A DNA stretch of 64,000 nt from Fasciolopsis buskii. Its lineage: Eukaryota > Platyhelminthes > Trematoda > Plagiorchiida > Fasciolidae. The notes under the pieces were generated by a model. It saw nothing but the letters and a program-made list of their open reading frames with translations, was not told the origin of the DNA and did not search any database. Positions 62,540 to 64,000 of this stretch are shown piece by piece. The number at the start of each line of letters is the position of its first letter. Within the stretch, counting starts at the first letter, position 1. The translations under genes were made by a program, and so were the position numbers. The stretch spans positions 62,001-126,000 of the forward strand of contig LUCM01011253.1 of the NCBI GenBank assembly GCA_008360955.1, in the 5' to 3' direction.

Positions 62540-62873
62540 TTGGTTAACATGCTTTATAAGTCAAAGGGTCATAGTAACTGCATTTGTAAGATCAGCTGTA
62601 CTGAACAAACCTGTAGACAGTTAAAGGCTAGGATCGCGGAACGTAGACTATGAAAGAGAGTCGCGACCAACTGACAGAATCGCCTTATCAAAACATAAAC
62701 GTGACTCAGCAGTCGCACTTCACGCTATAGACGAAAGTCACACAATGGATAACGACAACACCCACGTTCTTCAACGTGGATTCCGAACCCACAGTGAACG
62801 CTTGTACACAGAAGCGTTGCAAATCAGCTTCCACTCCATATCATCAATAGAAACGATTGGATAGAAATTTCCA
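62540..62873 (+). pseudogene. Penelope-like GIY-YIG endonuclease fragment, broken
   Basis: On the + strand: YKSKGHSNCICKISCTEQT, then CRQLKARIAERR before a stop (frame 1); after a shift, a second open stretch beginning RIALSKHKRDSAVALHAID, including ESHTMDNDN, SERLYTEALQI and SIETIG before TAG at 62871. The pattern C-x-Y/C-K-I-x-C ... T-x-R-x-L-K-x-R-I-x-E-H/R, followed by S-A-V-A-x-H-x-x-E-x-x-H and R-x-x-x-E-A-x-x-I, is that of the C-terminal GIY-YIG endonuclease of Penelope-like elements. It lies head-to-head with the RT fragment, so they cannot belong to one intact copy. A frameshift and stop break it. Confidence 0.75.
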
Positions 62874-63039
62874 GCATTTAGACCAAACTGTCGTCGTTAG
62901 TCAGAAAGTACCGTGACAATAGGGGTGAGCTACTGACCCCCGTTGACAGTGAAAGCGAGAACAGATTGGGCCTCTAAAACGCCCCTTTACTGCCCAATTT
63001 AAAACTGTTACCTATCCACGAGCTCACCGCCATACACGT
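62874..63039. other. Penelope-like element, 3' non-coding part
   Basis: It lies between the end of the endonuclease fragment and the right inverted-repeat arm, and presumably is the element's 3' untranslated part. No frame or motif was seen. Confidence 0.5.
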
Positions 63040-63296
63040 TGACGTGCGGCACGACACATCAGCTACACGCAACGAGACAAACATCATCACACGCACACAC
63101 ATGCACACACACGCACGTGCACACAAACAACCTTGTCATAGCCAGTTAGCCTGATAACCACTACCCAGATCATTTGATTGTAAAAGATGCCTCAGAAAGG
63201 CACCCAAGATATGTCGAAGGCGGCCAATTAAACATCCTACCGACAACGCTATTGCTGATTTTGAGTAATTGCATACAAGGATTTCGCCGCAGACGC
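63040..63296. repeat. Inverted repeat, right arm, of Penelope-like element
   Basis: Reverse complement of 61897-62145, including a CA tract (63088-63125), 'aacaaccttgtcatagccagttagcc', and 'gtcggccaattaaac..ctaccgacaacgctattgctga'-type sequence with scattered substitutions and small indels. The outer end near 63290 ('tttcgccgcagacg') corresponds to 'gacgatcgaggtttcg' of the left arm. Confidence 0.8.
63088..63125. repeat. CA-rich microsatellite
   Basis: 'cacacgcacacacatgcacacacacgcacgtgcacaca', the mirror of the GT tract in the left arm; more interrupted. Confidence 0.85.
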
Positions 63297-64000
63297 ATCG
63301 ACCTTTGATGCTACCGCGCCTCGTTCTTTTCATAAGGCTCCGTTACTTCTCTCTAATACGTAATTTTAGTAAACTGTAAGGACGTTGTCGATACACGGGT
63401 GCACCGCAGTGGCTTGTCGCACATATAATCCATCGTGCCCTCTCTTCTTGTAAGATATTTGAACTTGTTCGAAAAATTTCAGTTGTCCGCATGTCTTCCG
63501 TTTGGTGCATCCTCTCGAGGAGGTAACAGAAATATGAGCTTCCAAAATAGAGTCTTCGCCTTTGGTGCGGTTAGATAATTGCGAATGTCGAAAAGGAGCA
63601 AAATAATGAAGAATATTTCCCAATGACAGAGTAATGCTCAGCCAACCTACATTCTCAATCGCAGGTGAAGTAGATAGGAAAATGGATAGCATGGTGACAG
63701 GGATCTAACGGTATATGGCAGAAACCCCAAAGGAATCGCAGTTGTTCGCACACATACTAAAGTGAAAAGAGCAAGTTAATCGGAGGACGTCGTTGACAAA
63801 GTAACAAAAACCGCAACAACAGTATGTGAAGCAAAGAACCAAATTTAATACTTGAACGCAAAAATGCAATCTAGCTGCATGTTGACACCGTCAACTCTCT
63901 GCTGCATTCTCCATGAAGATCAAAGAGGGATAAGTTTAATCTTGATGAAGCTGAATATCTGGACCTATCGCAATCACAAGGCACTAAGAGACTATTTCGG
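63297..64000. other. Right end, presumed Eph intron, no exon seen
   Basis: The 108-codon frame on the - strand (63366-63692) has no recognisable domain. The remaining FN3 exons, transmembrane and kinase exons of the Eph gene presumably lie further right. Confidence 0.4.

Noticed and set aside
62115..62873. A working Penelope-like element
   Set aside because: The RT and endonuclease parts are on opposite strands, each with stops and frameshifts; neither can encode a full protein.
1..64000. CRISPR arrays, bacterial operons, rRNA genes or phage genes
   Set aside because: I saw no regularly spaced direct repeats, no ribosomal RNA segments and no compact gene clusters; the window is plainly eukaryotic.

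Overview
The window reads as an intron- and repeat-rich piece of an animal nuclear genome. By eye it is about 40% G+C. It has no operons, no dense reading frames and no bacterial-style gene packing. Long introns, tRNA-derived SINE-like repeats and a Penelope-like retroelement fit an invertebrate with a large genome. A parasitic flatworm, probably a digenean fluke, is my best guess, but this is inference and nothing in the window proves it.

Only one protein-coding gene can be supported. It is on the + strand in the right third: five consecutive exons (41078-41145, 43792-44054, 54091-54653, 58965-59186, 60545-60737) of an Eph-family receptor tyrosine kinase. Joined, they keep one open frame of 435 complete codons. 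They encode the ephrin-binding domain, the cysteine-rich/EGF-like region and the first half of the first fibronectin type III domain. The signal-peptide exon (5') and the rest of the FN3 region, transmembrane segment, kinase and SAM parts (3') are not visible; the 3' parts presumably lie beyond base 64000. Most intron positions and phases match what I recall of vertebrate EPH genes. The exception is the ligand-binding domain, which is cut in two by a 10 kb intron.

The left 41 kb (1-41077) has no exon I can defend. It holds a scatter of a tRNA-derived SINE-like family (family A, read on the - strand, at about 0.36, 0.75, 3.5, 6.7 and 21.6 kb), other tRNA-like remnants, a diverged repeat pair (15.0 and 26.4 kb), microsatellites, a 144-base assembly gap (8601-8744), and a pair of hairpin or hammerhead-like motifs near 18.8-19.3 kb. 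A second SINE-like family (family B, + strand) lies at 36.7, 41.7, 50.2 and 61.0 kb.

The right end (about 61.9-63.3 kb), downstream of the last Eph exon, holds a decayed Penelope-like element in an unusual head-to-head layout. A reverse-transcriptase fragment is on the - strand, a GIY-YIG endonuclease fragment is on the + strand, and the two are enclosed by inverted repeats of about 250 bp with mirrored GT/CA tracts.
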